Shown: positions 53,983 to 63,221, counted from the stretch's first letter. The stretch is DNA of 64,000 bases from Dehalococcoidia bacterium (GCA_022819585.1 JAJEGY010000035.1:33351-97350), one strand, 5' to 3'. The notes: generated from the sequence alone by a model not told the origin. Translations and numbers: made by a program.

Positions 53983-55143
53983 ATGCCGGACGACCTCACA
54001 CCGGCACACCGATCCATCGAAGCCGAAATCCGGGCCAAAGGCCCCATCACCTTCGCACGCTTCATGGAAATCGCCCTCTACGGCGAACATGGCTACTACA
54101 CATCCCACATAACCGCAGGTGCCGACTACGCAACATCCCCTCAGATGCATCCCGCATTCGGCGCCCTAATAGCTGTATACCTCTACAAAGCCTGGCAGAC
54201 CCTAGACGAACCCAACCCCTTCCACGTAATCGAACTAGGCGCAGGTGACGGCAACCTATCCAAAGACATCCTAGACACAGTCGCGACTTCCACTTTCGAT
54301 AGCTTCAATCAATCCCTCACCTATCACCCCCTAGACCTCCACCCCCGCGGCTCAGCACGCCCACTCCATAACTTACCCGAATCCATCCCAATAACCGGCT
54401 GCATCATCAGCAACGAACTCCTAGACGCATTCCCAACCCACATCTTCACAATCCGCAACCGCAAAGTCCTAGAACTCTATGTCAACACCGACGAAAACCA
54501 CCAACTCCACTTCATCGAAGACACTCCATCCACCGACGAAATCCCCAACCGAGTCGGCGACCTAGCATCAACCCTCCCCGACGGCTACCGCGGCGAAGTA
54601 AACCTGCGCATCCAAGCCTGGGCAACCAAAATCAAATCCCTCCTCAAAAGCGGCTACGTCCTAACAATCGACTACGGCCACGACCGAGACACCCTGTATC
54701 ACCCAACAAGAGGCGAAGGCTCACTACGCTGCTACCACAACCACGTCCTAGGCCAAAACCCCTTCCGACACATCGGCCAACAAGACATCACCTCCCACGC
54801 AGACTTTACCGAAATCGACAGAGCCCTGCTACACGTCGGCTTCAAAAGGATGGCAACACTCCAGGCGCAACGCGACTTCCTCTTCGACCTCGGTTTCGGC
54901 CAATACTCCCAACGCCTACGAAGTGCGGCGGTTGACGATAGGCATCGCGGAGACATGAACGATTGGAACCAGCAGCTTAAATCCCTGAACTCCCTAGTAG
55001 ACACACGCGGCCTAGGCAACTTCCGAGTCGCCCAACACAGCATAAACGCCCCGAAGATCGACCTCAGCCCCCTAGAAGACGCACCCATCTTCCCGCTGCC
55101 ATCCCCGCAATCTCATCATCTAGACCATATTCCTTACGATTAA
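53983..55143 (+). CDS. MidA/NDUFAF7-like class I SAM-dependent methyltransferase
   Basis: 386 residues from ATG 53983. Family blocks: ITFARFMEIALYGEHGYYTSH, DYATSPQMHPAFGALIA, FHVIELGAGDGNLSKDIL (SAM motif I), IISNELLDAFPTHIF and YVLTIDYGHDRDTLY. The mitochondrial relative NDUFAF7 dimethylates an Arg in complex I; bacterial members are thought to act on respiratory or other proteins. A frame open to 53932 overlaps citrate synthase and is less likely. The 13 bp gap to citrate synthase suggests joint transcription, continuing into gcvT after 35 bp. Confidence 0.85.
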   Translation: MPDDLTPAHRSIEAEIRAKGPITFARFMEIALYGEHGYYTSHITAGADYATSPQMHPAFGALIAVYLYKAWQTLDEPNPFHVIELGAGDGNLSKDILDTVATSTFDSFNQSLTYHPLDLHPRGSARPLHNLPESIPITGCIISNELLDAFPTHIFTIRNRKVLELYVNTDENHQLHFIEDTPSTDEIPNRVGDLASTLPDGYRGEVNLRIQAWATKIKSLLKSGYVLTIDYGHDRDTLYHPTRGEGSLRCYHNHVLGQNPFRHIGQQDITSHADFTEIDRALLHVGFKRMATLQAQRDFLFDLGFGQYSQRLRSAAVDDRHRGDMNDWNQQLKSLNSLVDTRGLGNFRVAQHSINAPKIDLSPLEDAPIFPLPSPQSHHLDHIPYD

Positions 55144-55178
55144 AGGTAGACATCCCCCACATATCGCGAGCCGACCAG

Positions 55179-56279
55179 ATGACAAAAAGAACCCCTCTTT
55201 ACGATTCCCACGTCGCCAGCAACGCCACCATGGTCGAGTTCGGCGGATGGGAGATGCCCGTCCGCTACCCGACACGCATCCTCCACGAAGTCGCACAGGT
55301 CCGAGAAAACGTCGGCATCTTCGACGTATCTCACATGGCCCGCTTAATCTTCTCCGGCACCGACGCGGGCCAATTTCTAGACACCGTCCTAAGCGTCAGA
55401 GCATCACGTCTAACCCACGGACAAGGGCGCTACCACCTCATCTGCAACGAAAAAGGCGGCATCATCGACGACGCGATCGTCTACAACCTCGAAAAAGACC
55501 GCTACCTCCTAGTAGTCAACGCAGGAAACGCCGATGTAGACAAAGAGTGGCTGTCGATGCAGATGGCCCGATTTGTGGAGAGCGAAGACGGAGATGTCGG
55601 CTTCGTCGACCACACCGAAGACATCGCCATGATCGCGGTCCAAGGCCCAAAAGCCGTAGCGATGTTAAGCGAACTAACCGACGGCGAGACCAACGACATC
55701 CCCCGTTTCCACGCCGGAGAAGCAACACTCGACGGCGAGCGCATCCTAGCAGCAAGAACCGGCTACACAGGCGAAGACGGCTTCGAGATCATGTTCGACA
55801 GCTCCCACGCACCCGAAATCTGGTCGATCCTAGTCAACGCCGGAGCAACACCATGCGGACTAGGCGCACGCGACGCCCTCCGCTTGGAAGCCGGATTCAT
55901 GCTCCACGGATCCGATATGACCACCGAGAACAACCCCTACGAAGCCGGTCTACGCTGGGCAGTAAAACCAAATCGATCCGAATACCTCTTCGGCAAGGTC
56001 CTCCGCAAGATCCGCGACCAAGGCACCACCCGCAAGATGACCGGATTCGCCATGCGTTCCCGAGGCATAGCTAGGCACGGCCACAAAATCTCCGTAGACG
56101 GCGAAGACATCGGCATCGTAACTTCAGGCACCCACTCCCCAACCCTAGGCTCGCCGATCGCAATGGGCTACATAGACGCCAAGCATTCCAACCTAGGCAC
56201 CCCGGTTCAGATCGATGTTCGCGGCAAAACCGTAGAAGCCGAGGTCGTTCCAATGCCATTCCACCCGCACGGATATTGA
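55179..56279 (+). CDS. gcvT: Glycine cleavage system T protein (aminomethyltransferase)
   Basis: Transfers the methylene of glycine from lipoyl GcvH to tetrahydrofolate, releasing ammonia. 366 residues. Landmarks: GGWEMPVRYP, VGIFDVSHMARLIFSG, YHLICNEKGGIIDDAIVYN (catalytic Asp), ILAARTGYTGEDGFEIMF and CGLGARDALRLEAGFMLHGSDM. First gene of a complete gcvT-gcvH-gcvPA-gcvPB operon. The C-terminal beta domain (SGTHSPTLGSPIAMGYID) is intact. Confidence 0.95.
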   Translation: MTKRTPLYDSHVASNATMVEFGGWEMPVRYPTRILHEVAQVRENVGIFDVSHMARLIFSGTDAGQFLDTVLSVRASRLTHGQGRYHLICNEKGGIIDDAIVYNLEKDRYLLVVNAGNADVDKEWLSMQMARFVESEDGDVGFVDHTEDIAMIAVQGPKAVAMLSELTDGETNDIPRFHAGEATLDGERILAARTGYTGEDGFEIMFDSSHAPEIWSILVNAGATPCGLGARDALRLEAGFMLHGSDMTTENNPYEAGLRWAVKPNRSEYLFGKVLRKIRDQGTTRKMTGFAMRSRGIARHGHKISVDGEDIGIVTSGTHSPTLGSPIAMGYIDAKHSNLGTPVQIDVRGKTVEAEVVPMPFHPHGY

Positions 56280-56374
56280 TCTTCCTAACAACCCCCACCA
56301 TCAATCCTCAACGTATCCGATTTGTTAGAGTAGACGCGGTTATCAAAACAGGTACCGACGGAGGAAAAACTGCG

Positions 56375-56752
56375 TTGTATCCAGATGATCTGAAGTACTC
56401 GGACGAGCACGAATGGGCACGCATCAACGACGGCGACATCGTCGAAGTCGGAATCACCCACTACGCTCAAGACACCCTCGGAGACGTCGTATTCGTCGAA
56501 CTCCCTGAAATCGGCTCACGAGTCGACCAGTTCGACAAGTTCGGCGAGATCGAATCGGTCAAAGCCGTCAGCGACCTCTTCTCTCCAGTCAGCGGAACCG
56601 TCACCTCCGTGAACGAAGAGTTGGAGCAGTCACCAGAACTCGTAAACTCTGATCCATACGGCGACGGATGGATCATGGAGGTCAAACTCGACGACCCCGC
56701 AGAACTCGACGAGCTGATGGACGCCGAGACATACCAAGGAATCCTGGAGTAG
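56375..56752 (+). CDS. gcvH: Glycine cleavage system H protein (lipoyl carrier)
   Basis: The lipoyl shuttle between P, T and L proteins. A TTG start at 56375, with GAGGAAAAA upstream, gives 125 residues, the family size, beginning LYPDDLKYSDEHEWARI. The frame extends to ATG 56276, overlapping gcvT, but that part has no family match. The lipoylated Lys is in GEIESVKAVSDL. The C terminus VNSDPYGDGWIMEVKL is typical. It lies three bases before the gcvPA TTG start. A lipoamide dehydrogenase (gcvL) is not in the window. Confidence 0.93.
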   Translation: MYPDDLKYSDEHEWARINDGDIVEVGITHYAQDTLGDVVFVELPEIGSRVDQFDKFGEIESVKAVSDLFSPVSGTVTSVNEELEQSPELVNSDPYGDGWIMEVKLDDPAELDELMDAETYQGILE

Positions 56753-56755
56753 CCT

Positions 56756-58108
56756 TTGAACACCGAAGCGATCTCTGCGCACCCCTTCATCCCAAACACG
56801 CCTTCAGAGCGTGAGCAGATGCTCGCCACCATCGGCGTCGAAAACTTCGATGCCCTAATCACCGACATCCCCGAGGAACACCGCAATCCGCCGCTAGACC
56901 TGCCCAACACCGCATCCGAACTCGAAGTAGCAGCCCGGATGCAAGCCTTGGCTGCCCTAAACCAAGACGCAGGATCACGACCCTCATTCCTAGGCGCAGG
57001 CGCATACCGACACTTCATCCCCTCAACCGTCGGCGCTGTCCTCCAACGAGGCGAATTCGTAACCTCTTACACCCCGTACCAGCCCGAAGCCGCACAAGGA
57101 ACCCTCCAGACCGGCTTCGAGTTCCAGTCCGCCGTCGCACAGATCTTCGGCATGGAAGTCGCCAACGCCGGAATGTACGACGGCCCGACCGCATTCGCCG
57201 AAGCCGGATTGATGGCCGCACGAGTCTCCCGACGCAACCGCATCCTGATCCTCGACTCCGCAGACAAGCGACTCTTTGAAGTAGCCGACGCCTACTCCCG
57301 ATACCAAAACGTAACCATCGAACCCATCTCCCTCAACCGCGTCCTAAACGGCGACATCCCTGACGATGCCGCCTGCATCGCATTCCAATCTCCCAACTTC
57401 CTCGGACAGATTGAAGACGCACAAGCCATCTCCGATGCCGCACACGCCGCAGGCGCTCTCTCGGTAATGCACACCTACCCCATCGCACTCGGCATGTTCA
57501 AAGCACCCGGACAGTGCGACGTCGACATCGCAACCGCCGAAGGCCAACCTCTAGGCGTCCCCCTCACCTACGGCGGCGCATACGTCGGACTCTTCACCGC
57601 AAAACAACGCTTCATCCGACAACTCCCCGGACGCATCATCGGCAAGACTACCGACACCCAAGGCCGCACAGGATACACCCTCACCCTCCAGACCCGCGAG
57701 CAGCACATCCGCCGAGAGCGAGCCACATCAAACATCTGCACATCAACCCAGCTGATCGGACTCATGGTCGCCGTCTACTGCGCCACGATGGGCCCCTCAG
57801 GCCTCCGAAAAGCAGCCGAACTCTCCTACCACAAAGCACACTACCTAGCCGGTCAGATCAACGCTCTCGAAGGGTGGAACGCCAACCCAGACAGTCGCCC
57901 ATTCTTCAACGAATTCCCCGCAACATCCCCCATCCCTCCCTCCGAAATCAACCGCCAGCTGATCCAACGCGGCATCATCGGCGGACTAGACATCTCCGAC
58001 ACCGTCCCCAACGGCATCCTCTTCTGCGTCACCGAAATGAACTCACGACAAGACATCGACCGCCTAGTCGACGCCCTAGCCGAGACCGGAAACGGAGGTG
58101 CCGCATGA
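56756..58108 (+). CDS. gcvPA: Glycine dehydrogenase (decarboxylating) subunit 1, GcvPA
   Basis: The N-terminal half of the P protein, encoded apart as in Chloroflexota, Firmicutes and Thermus. TTG start, 450 residues. Recognisable: FIPNTPSEREQMLATIGV, FLGAGAYRHFIPSTV, EFVTSYTPYQPEAAQGTLQ, GMEVANAGMYDGPTAFAEA, PLTYGGAYVGLFTAKQRFIRQLPGRI and RRERATSNICTSTQL. With GcvPB it decarboxylates glycine using PLP bound to the other subunit. Its stop overlaps the gcvPB start as ATGA. Confidence 0.95.
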   Translation: MNTEAISAHPFIPNTPSEREQMLATIGVENFDALITDIPEEHRNPPLDLPNTASELEVAARMQALAALNQDAGSRPSFLGAGAYRHFIPSTVGAVLQRGEFVTSYTPYQPEAAQGTLQTGFEFQSAVAQIFGMEVANAGMYDGPTAFAEAGLMAARVSRRNRILILDSADKRLFEVADAYSRYQNVTIEPISLNRVLNGDIPDDAACIAFQSPNFLGQIEDAQAISDAAHAAGALSVMHTYPIALGMFKAPGQCDVDIATAEGQPLGVPLTYGGAYVGLFTAKQRFIRQLPGRIIGKTTDTQGRTGYTLTLQTREQHIRRERATSNICTSTQLIGLMVAVYCATMGPSGLRKAAELSYHKAHYLAGQINALEGWNANPDSRPFFNEFPATSPIPPSEINRQLIQRGIIGGLDISDTVPNGILFCVTEMNSRQDIDRLVDALAETGNGGAA

Positions 58109-59622
58109 GCAACCCCGTCACCGTAACTCCCAACTCCAGCATCGCCGATATGCAAGACCGACGCCTCCTCATGGACCGCTCCGTCACCGGACACCGCGCC
58201 GTCCAGATGCCAGAACCCGACGTCCCCATCTCCGACCTGCCGGACGACAACCTACTCCGAGACGCCGACAACCTCCAACTCCCCGAGGTAGACCAGCTCG
58301 AAGTAATCCGCTACTTCACCCTCTTGAGCCGCCTCAACTTCTCCATCGACACGAACTTCTACCCCCTTGGCTCGTGCACGATGAAATACAACCCCAAGCT
58401 GAACGACCAGATGGCTGGACTCGGAGGCTTCGCAAACATCCACCCGCTCCAAGACGACACTACCGTCCAAGGCGCTCTCGAAGTCATCTACCAACTGCAG
58501 CAATGGCTCGGTGAAGCCACCGGACTCCCCGGCGTCGGACTCGCTCCTCTCGCCGGCGCACAAGGCGAATACGCCGGACTCCTCATCGCCCGTGCAGCCT
58601 TGGACGCACGCGGCGAATCACACCGAAACGTCGCACTGATACCTGACTCCGCACATGGCACAAACCCCGCATCCGCGGCAATGGCCGGACTCGACGTCGT
58701 AACTGTCAAAACCGACGAACACGGAAACGTAGATGTAGACGATCTATGGCAAAAAGCCGACGAAAACACCTGCGTTTTCATGCTCACCATCCCGAGCACC
58801 CTCGGACTCTTCGAACCAAACATCATCGAGATCAACAACATCATCCACGAAGCCGGCGGACTCGTCTACGCCGACGGCGCAAACCTCAACGCACTCTTGG
58901 GACTCGTCAAACTCGGCGACTTGGGCATAGACATCTGCCACTCCAACCTCCACAAGACCTTCTCAACCCCGCACGGAGGCGGAGGTCCAGGCGCAGGACC
59001 CGTGATGGTCTCCCGAGATCTGACCGACTTCCTCCCCGAACCAGTCGTCGTCCGCGCCACTAGCTCCGCACCCGGTTCCCAAGGACACCGATACCACCTC
59101 TACCGACCCATCGAATCCATCGGCAAAATCAACGGATTCCACGGTTCTTTCTCCATCCTCGTCCGAGCATACACATACATGCAGTCACTCGGCGGCGACG
59201 GACTCCGATCCGTATCCGAAAACGCCATCATCAACGCTAACTACATCCAAGCACAACTCAAAGACCGATTCGACCTCGCCGTAGACCGAATCTGCATGCA
59301 CGAAACAGTCCTAAGCGGAAAACGACAAGCCGACCGAGGCGTCCCAGCCCTGAACATCGCAAAACGCCTCCTCGACTACGGCATCCACGCTCCCACCATG
59401 TACTTCCCCCTAATCGTCCCCGAAGCCCTAATGGTCGAACCCACCGAAACCGAATCCAAAGAAACCCTCGACCGCTTCATCGCAGTAATGCAAACCATCG
59501 ACAACGAAATCGACAACACCCCCGAAACCGTCCTAAACGCCCCACACACCCTCCCAAACACCCGCCTAGACGAAGCCACCGCCGCCAGAAGACCAATCCT
59601 AAGGTGGACGGAAAACCAGTAG
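58105..59622 (+). CDS. gcvPB: Glycine dehydrogenase (decarboxylating) subunit 2, GcvPB
   Basis: The PLP-carrying half of the P protein; 505 residues from ATG 58105, which overlaps the gcvPA stop (ATGA). The frame is open far upstream (to 57514), but that part is an Arg-rich shadow of gcvPA. Landmarks: FYPLGSCTMKYNPK, LAGAQGEYAGLLIAR, IPDSAHGTNPASAAMAG and the Schiff-base Lys in DICHSNLHKTFSTPHGGGGPGAGP. Last gene of the glycine cleavage operon, followed by the composite repeat. Confidence 0.95.
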   Translation: MSNPVTVTPNSSIADMQDRRLLMDRSVTGHRAVQMPEPDVPISDLPDDNLLRDADNLQLPEVDQLEVIRYFTLLSRLNFSIDTNFYPLGSCTMKYNPKLNDQMAGLGGFANIHPLQDDTTVQGALEVIYQLQQWLGEATGLPGVGLAPLAGAQGEYAGLLIARAALDARGESHRNVALIPDSAHGTNPASAAMAGLDVVTVKTDEHGNVDVDDLWQKADENTCVFMLTIPSTLGLFEPNIIEINNIIHEAGGLVYADGANLNALLGLVKLGDLGIDICHSNLHKTFSTPHGGGGPGAGPVMVSRDLTDFLPEPVVVRATSSAPGSQGHRYHLYRPIESIGKINGFHGSFSILVRAYTYMQSLGGDGLRSVSENAIINANYIQAQLKDRFDLAVDRICMHETVLSGKRQADRGVPALNIAKRLLDYGIHAPTMYFPLIVPEALMVEPTETESKETLDRFIAVMQTIDNEIDNTPETVLNAPHTLPNTRLDEATAARRPILRWTENQ

Positions 59623-59631
59623 AGGCAGGGG

Positions 59632-59980
59632 AGGCCTGCTCACTTTCCACCCCCTCCTTCAGGAGGGGGCAGGGGGAGGTCCGCCGTCAGGCGGAAGACC
59701 CCGTTATCGCTACTCCCTCTCGTCATTCCTGCGAAAACAGGGTAAAGGCATCCCGTAGGGGCCGTTCGAGAACGGCCCGGGGCGGTGCTGCGAAGGAAGC
59801 GAAGCGCCCTTCGCAGAGTGATGGACTCACCCCAAAACCACTACTCCCCCAAACCCCGCATGCTCCAACCACCATCTCACCAACTATGGACGAAATCCCC
59901 TCTCCCGCTCAGCGGGAGAGGGCTAGGGTGAGGGTGACCGGGGCGGACAAACGGGCGGGGCATCCCAAACAACCAAAACA
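59632..59980 (+). repeat. Composite dispersed repeat, copy B (left of the PadR-ABC operon)
   Basis: Three units in order: CTCACTTTCCACCCC with the CTCCTTCAGGAGG hairpin (59632-59680); GCCGTTCGAGAACGGC palindrome plus the CTGCGAAGG...CCTTCGCAG hairpin (59750-59832); and a CTCTCCCGCTCAGCGGGAGAG hairpin followed by GGGTGAGGGTGACCGGGG and GCGGACAAACGGGCGGGG (59877-59970). A further piece (TCGTCATTCCTGCGAAAACAGG, around 59718-59741) is only in this copy. The same order recurs at 62802-63095. No ORF is supported. Confidence 0.85.
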
Positions 59981-59985
59981 CTCGC

Positions 59986-60042
59986 TTGACAATATAACGC
60001 AAGCCGATATACTAACCTCATGTATATCGCCCTACGTTATAT
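59986..60042 (+). promoter_or_regulatory. padR promoter inside a nested palindromic operator
   Basis: TTGACA (59986-59991), 16 bp spacer, TATACT (60008-60013). The promoter overlaps a nested palindrome: ATATAACG (59992-59999) with CGTTATAT (60035-60042), and CGATATAC (60005-60012) with GTATATCG (60022-60029). PadR repressors bind such sites, so autorepression is likely. ATG of padR is at 60099. Confidence 0.75.
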
Positions 60043-60098
60043 CCATCGCCTCGACCTGACACCCATCTTCCGTACACACTTAAACGGTTGACACGACA

Positions 60099-60464
60099 AT
60101 GCCGGACCAAACCCCTACGGACCTCCTCCCCCTCCCCGTCTCGCAGATGCACATCCTGCTTGCCCTCACCACAGGCGACAAGCATGGATACGCAATCATG
60201 AAGGAGATCGAAACCTTTACCGACGGCGCCGTAACCATGGGACCGGGCACTCTCTACGGAGCCGTAAAGCAGATGTTGAAAACCGCATTGATCGAAGAGT
60301 CCTCCGAACGGCCAGACCCCGATCTCGACGACGAACGCCGTCGCTACTACCGTCTAACCGATCTCGGCCTCCGAACTCTCGACGCAGAAGTAGCCCGGAT
60401 CGAGCAACTCGCACGCACCGCGAGGTCGAGACGCACCAACGCCATCACGAGGTTAGGAGCCTGA
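60099..60464 (+). CDS. PadR family transcriptional regulator
   Basis: 121 residues. The PadR winged helix runs LPVSQMHILLALTTGDKHGYAIMKEIE, GPGTLYGAVKQMLKTALIEE and the wing DDERRRYYRLTDLGLRTLDAE, ending in a short dimer helix with basic tail. It probably represses its own operon, binding the nested palindrome over its promoter, and responds to a toxic compound or peptide exported by the ABC transporter that follows. The next gene starts one base after the stop. Confidence 0.92.
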   Translation: MPDQTPTDLLPLPVSQMHILLALTTGDKHGYAIMKEIETFTDGAVTMGPGTLYGAVKQMLKTALIEESSERPDPDLDDERRRYYRLTDLGLRTLDAEVARIEQLARTARSRRTNAITRLGA

Positions 60465-60465
60465 A

Positions 60466-61581
60466 ATGCTGTCGGAAAGGGTGTACCGCGCTCTCCTCGT
60501 CGCCTACCCAAGAGAATTCCGAGGAGAATACGGCGAATTGATGGTCCAGTGTTTCCGCGATCGGATGCGCTTTGACGGCAAAGGCCCACGAGCACTCATC
60601 GTATGGATGCACATGATCTCCGATCTCGCCATTTCCGCTTTTCAAGAGCACGCAGGAGGTTACGGAATGGGCAACACCAAGCCAATCATCGAGACCGACG
60701 CACTCACCAAGATATACGGCAGCATCGTCGCCGTTGACGACCTCTCGATGTCCGTCCCCCGCGGCCACGCCTTCGGTCTCCTCGGACCCAACGGCTCCGG
60801 CAAAACAACCACTATGGGAATGCTCCTCGGACTCGTTCAACCCACCTCCGGCAACTTCAGCCTGTTCGGATCCACCGACGGACTCCAAGATTCCCTGCGC
60901 CGCGTCGGAGCGATCGTCGAGTATCCATCCTTCTACCCCTATCTCACAGGTCGAGAAAACCTCCGCTACTTCCAGGGCATCTTTCAGCGCGGCGAACCAG
61001 AAGACATCGACGGACTCCTCGAAAAAGTCGGTCTGGCAGAGAGTGGAGACCGTCGCTTCAGCACGTACTCCCTCGGTATGAAACAACGCCTAGGACTCGC
61101 ATTTGTCCTTCTAGGCGATCCCGAACTCCTCTTGCTGGATGAGCCCACCAACGGAATGGACCCAGCAGGCATGGCCGAAGTCCGTCACCTCATCCGGCAA
61201 CTCGCCGAGGACGGCAGAACTGTCCTCGTAGCCAGTCATTTGCTGAACGAGGTCGAGCAGATGTGTGACAGCGTCGTCATCATGTCCGACGGAAACCTCA
61301 TCGCCCAAGGTTCCGTCTCAGACATTCTCCGATCCGACGAACATGTCCGACTCAAGACCACGGACGACGAGAAAGCTGTAACGATCCTTTCGGCGCTCGA
61401 TTGGATCGAGGACGTCAGGATGGAAGGTGGCGAGGTTGTCGTCTCTTCTACGCGCGACGAACTCGCTGAAATATCAACAATCCTCGGACGAGCGGAGGTC
61501 TACGTCATCGAGACTAGCTCCGGACCTGGTTCGTTGGAGAAATACTTCCTCGAAATCACCAGCGAAGGGGAAAACGAGTAG
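60466..61581 (+). CDS. ABC transporter ATP-binding protein with N-terminal PadR-associated prefix
   Basis: 371 residues in one frame. Residues 1-66 (VYRALLVAYPREFRGEYGELM) resemble the short helical 'permease prefix' seen in PadR-linked ABC proteins. The ATPase begins at about 75: Walker A GPNGSGKTTTMG, signature YSLGMKQRLGLA, Walker B LLLLDEPTNGMDP, switch His VLVASHLLNE. A strong AGGAGGT at 60654-60660 stands six bases before an internal ATG at 60667, so a short ATPase without the prefix is probably also made. It would energise the permease at 61651. Full-length versus short form cannot be decided here. Confidence 0.88.
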   Translation: MLSERVYRALLVAYPREFRGEYGELMVQCFRDRMRFDGKGPRALIVWMHMISDLAISAFQEHAGGYGMGNTKPIIETDALTKIYGSIVAVDDLSMSVPRGHAFGLLGPNGSGKTTTMGMLLGLVQPTSGNFSLFGSTDGLQDSLRRVGAIVEYPSFYPYLTGRENLRYFQGIFQRGEPEDIDGLLEKVGLAESGDRRFSTYSLGMKQRLGLAFVLLGDPELLLLDEPTNGMDPAGMAEVRHLIRQLAEDGRTVLVASHLLNEVEQMCDSVVIMSDGNLIAQGSVSDILRSDEHVRLKTTDDEKAVTILSALDWIEDVRMEGGEVVVSSTRDELAEISTILGRAEVYVIETSSGPGSLEKYFLEITSEGENE

Positions 61582-61650
61582 CACACCCGGATCGAGATCG
61601 GTGTCAGTGTCCGACCCGATCCTTCGACTCATTTAGCGGAGACACTTCTG

Positions 61651-62688
61651 ATGCAACACACCCTTCAGCTCACCAAATGGGAATGGTTCAAAGTCCGTCG
61701 TCTCCGGATGCCGTGGATACTCCTCGCAATCGCTGTACTAGTCTCCCAGCTCGGAGTATGGGTTAACTATCTCGCTTTCCACAACGACGATGTCAACATT
61801 CTGATGAGCGGCGGATTCTCGTCATACAGCGTGGCATGGGACGAACCCACACCCGGTTCATATACGATTACCTGTTCTGATTTTGTGAACGATCGGATGC
61901 CGCCGGGTTTAGATCAAATTCCCGAAGATCGACGCGCCGAGTTGCTAAAGGAGATTGACGCGTGGCGGACCGAAGGAGTTTGTGACCGTTTCGCATCCCG
62001 CACACAGCTTCGCAGAGGTTTCACGCTTCCCAACAGCATCACTCAAAGCATCGCCATCATCTCTTCTTTCAGACCCATCGCGATAGGCCCGATCCTCATC
62101 ATGATTCTCGCGGCCTCAATCGTGGGATCCGAATACGGCTACGGCACTCTGAGAACCGTTCTCGCCGGCGGCATCGGACGATGGAAATTCCTATTCGCCA
62201 AGATGCTGCTTCTCATAAGGATGAGTTCTGACGCGCTTATCGTGATTACGCTCGTCACCGTGGCTTCCAGCTTGGCAATCGCACTAATCTCCACCGACGA
62301 CAGCGGCGGTATCGCAGACTCCGGCAAATGGTCCGAAGTAGTCCTGATCTTCCTCAAAACCGTCTACGGACTACTACCATTCATATCTCTTGGCGTCTTC
62401 GCTACAGTGCTAACCACCTCACGCGGGGTAGGCATAACTCTCTCGGTCGGATATTTCATCGTGGAGTCCATACTAGCGACGCTTCTACGCCTCAACGAAA
62501 CCCTCGCCGATGTCGCAGACTATCTGCTCATTCAAGCCTTCCTATCCTGGACAACCATACCCTCCGAATTGAATTCTTCCCAAGCCCTCGGAGTATTCCT
62601 TGCGATCCTCGGTTACACCGTCATACTGGTCGCAACGACGGCATGGGTGTTCAAACAAAGAGACATCGCCGGAGCCACCGGCGACTAA
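61651..62688 (+). CDS. ABC-2 type transporter permease
   Basis: 345 residues, six membrane helices: one near the N terminus (MPWILLAIAVLVSQLGVWVNYLAF), an outside loop of about 95 residues with two Cys (ITCSDFV and GVCDRFA), then five more (PIAIGPILIMILAASIVG, ALIVITLVTVASSLAIALIS and others). The segment GSEYGYGTLRTVLAGGIGRWKFLFAKM is typical of ABC-2 permeases of the antibiotic or bacteriocin-immunity export type. It works with the ATPase at 60466. The 69 bp gap has no start signal other than its own. Confidence 0.87.
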   Translation: MQHTLQLTKWEWFKVRRLRMPWILLAIAVLVSQLGVWVNYLAFHNDDVNILMSGGFSSYSVAWDEPTPGSYTITCSDFVNDRMPPGLDQIPEDRRAELLKEIDAWRTEGVCDRFASRTQLRRGFTLPNSITQSIAIISSFRPIAIGPILIMILAASIVGSEYGYGTLRTVLAGGIGRWKFLFAKMLLLIRMSSDALIVITLVTVASSLAIALISTDDSGGIADSGKWSEVVLIFLKTVYGLLPFISLGVFATVLTTSRGVGITLSVGYFIVESILATLLRLNETLADVADYLLIQAFLSWTTIPSELNSSQALGVFLAILGYTVILVATTAWVFKQRDIAGATGD

Positions 62689-62754
62689 TCCCACCCGGCT
62701 ACCATGGAGAGGCGAGCAATTACTACCACAGGACCCTCGAAAAACTCGCCTGCC

Positions 62755-63095
62755 CCTTTCGCGAAGCGAAGGGGCGCGGGAGCGAAGCGACAGCGGGGGA
62801 TGCCCGCTCATTTTCCACCCCTCCTTCAGGAAGGGGCAAGGGGAGGCAACCCCGTAGGGGCCGTTCGAGAACGGCCCGGGGCGGTGCTGCGAAGGAAGCA
62901 AAGCGCCCCTTCGCAGAACGACGGACTCACCCACCAACGCCTACTCATCCAAACCCCGAACTCCTCCTACAACGTCTTTCTCCAACTAAAACCTCTCCAA
63001 CTATGGATACATCCCCTCTCCCGCTGGGCGGGAGAGGGCCAGGGTGAGGGCGACCGGGGCGGACAAACGGGCGGGGCACCCGAAACAACCAACAA
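62755..63095 (+). repeat. Composite dispersed repeat, copy C (right of the PadR-ABC operon)
   Basis: It opens with a CCCCTTTCGCGAAGCGAAGGGG hairpin (62755-62775) and GCGGGGGATGCCCGC, then the same units as copy B in the same order: CATTTTCCACCCCTCC hairpin (62802-62850), GCCGTTCGAGAACGGC plus CTGCGAAGG...CCTTCGCAG (62855-62918) and CTCTCCCGCTGGGCGGGAGAG to CGGGCGGGGCACCC (63015-63080). It is a direct repeat of copy B. No ORF is supported. Confidence 0.85.
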
Positions 63096-63187
63096 CGCAA
63101 CCCAGCGCAACCCCTCCTCATCCACAACAACAAAATCCCCAGAATCCCCCTCCAATCCCAAGAATCCCAGTTCAGACAAGAAACAGC

Positions 63188-63215
63188 TTGACATTCTGCG
63201 AAACACATGTATCAT
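63188..63215 (+). promoter_or_regulatory. Strong sigma-70-like promoter for the noncoding RNA
   Basis: TTGACA (63188-63193), 16 bp spacer, TATCAT (63210-63215). Transcription would begin near 63222, directly at the first helix of the structured region, with no ORF following. Confidence 0.65.
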
Positions 63216-63221
63216 TAACAG

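Noticed and set aside
57514..58104. Long N-terminal extension of gcvPB
   Set aside because: The extension is Arg/His-rich and lies wholly within gcvPA in another frame; ATG 58105 with ATGA overlap gives the family length.
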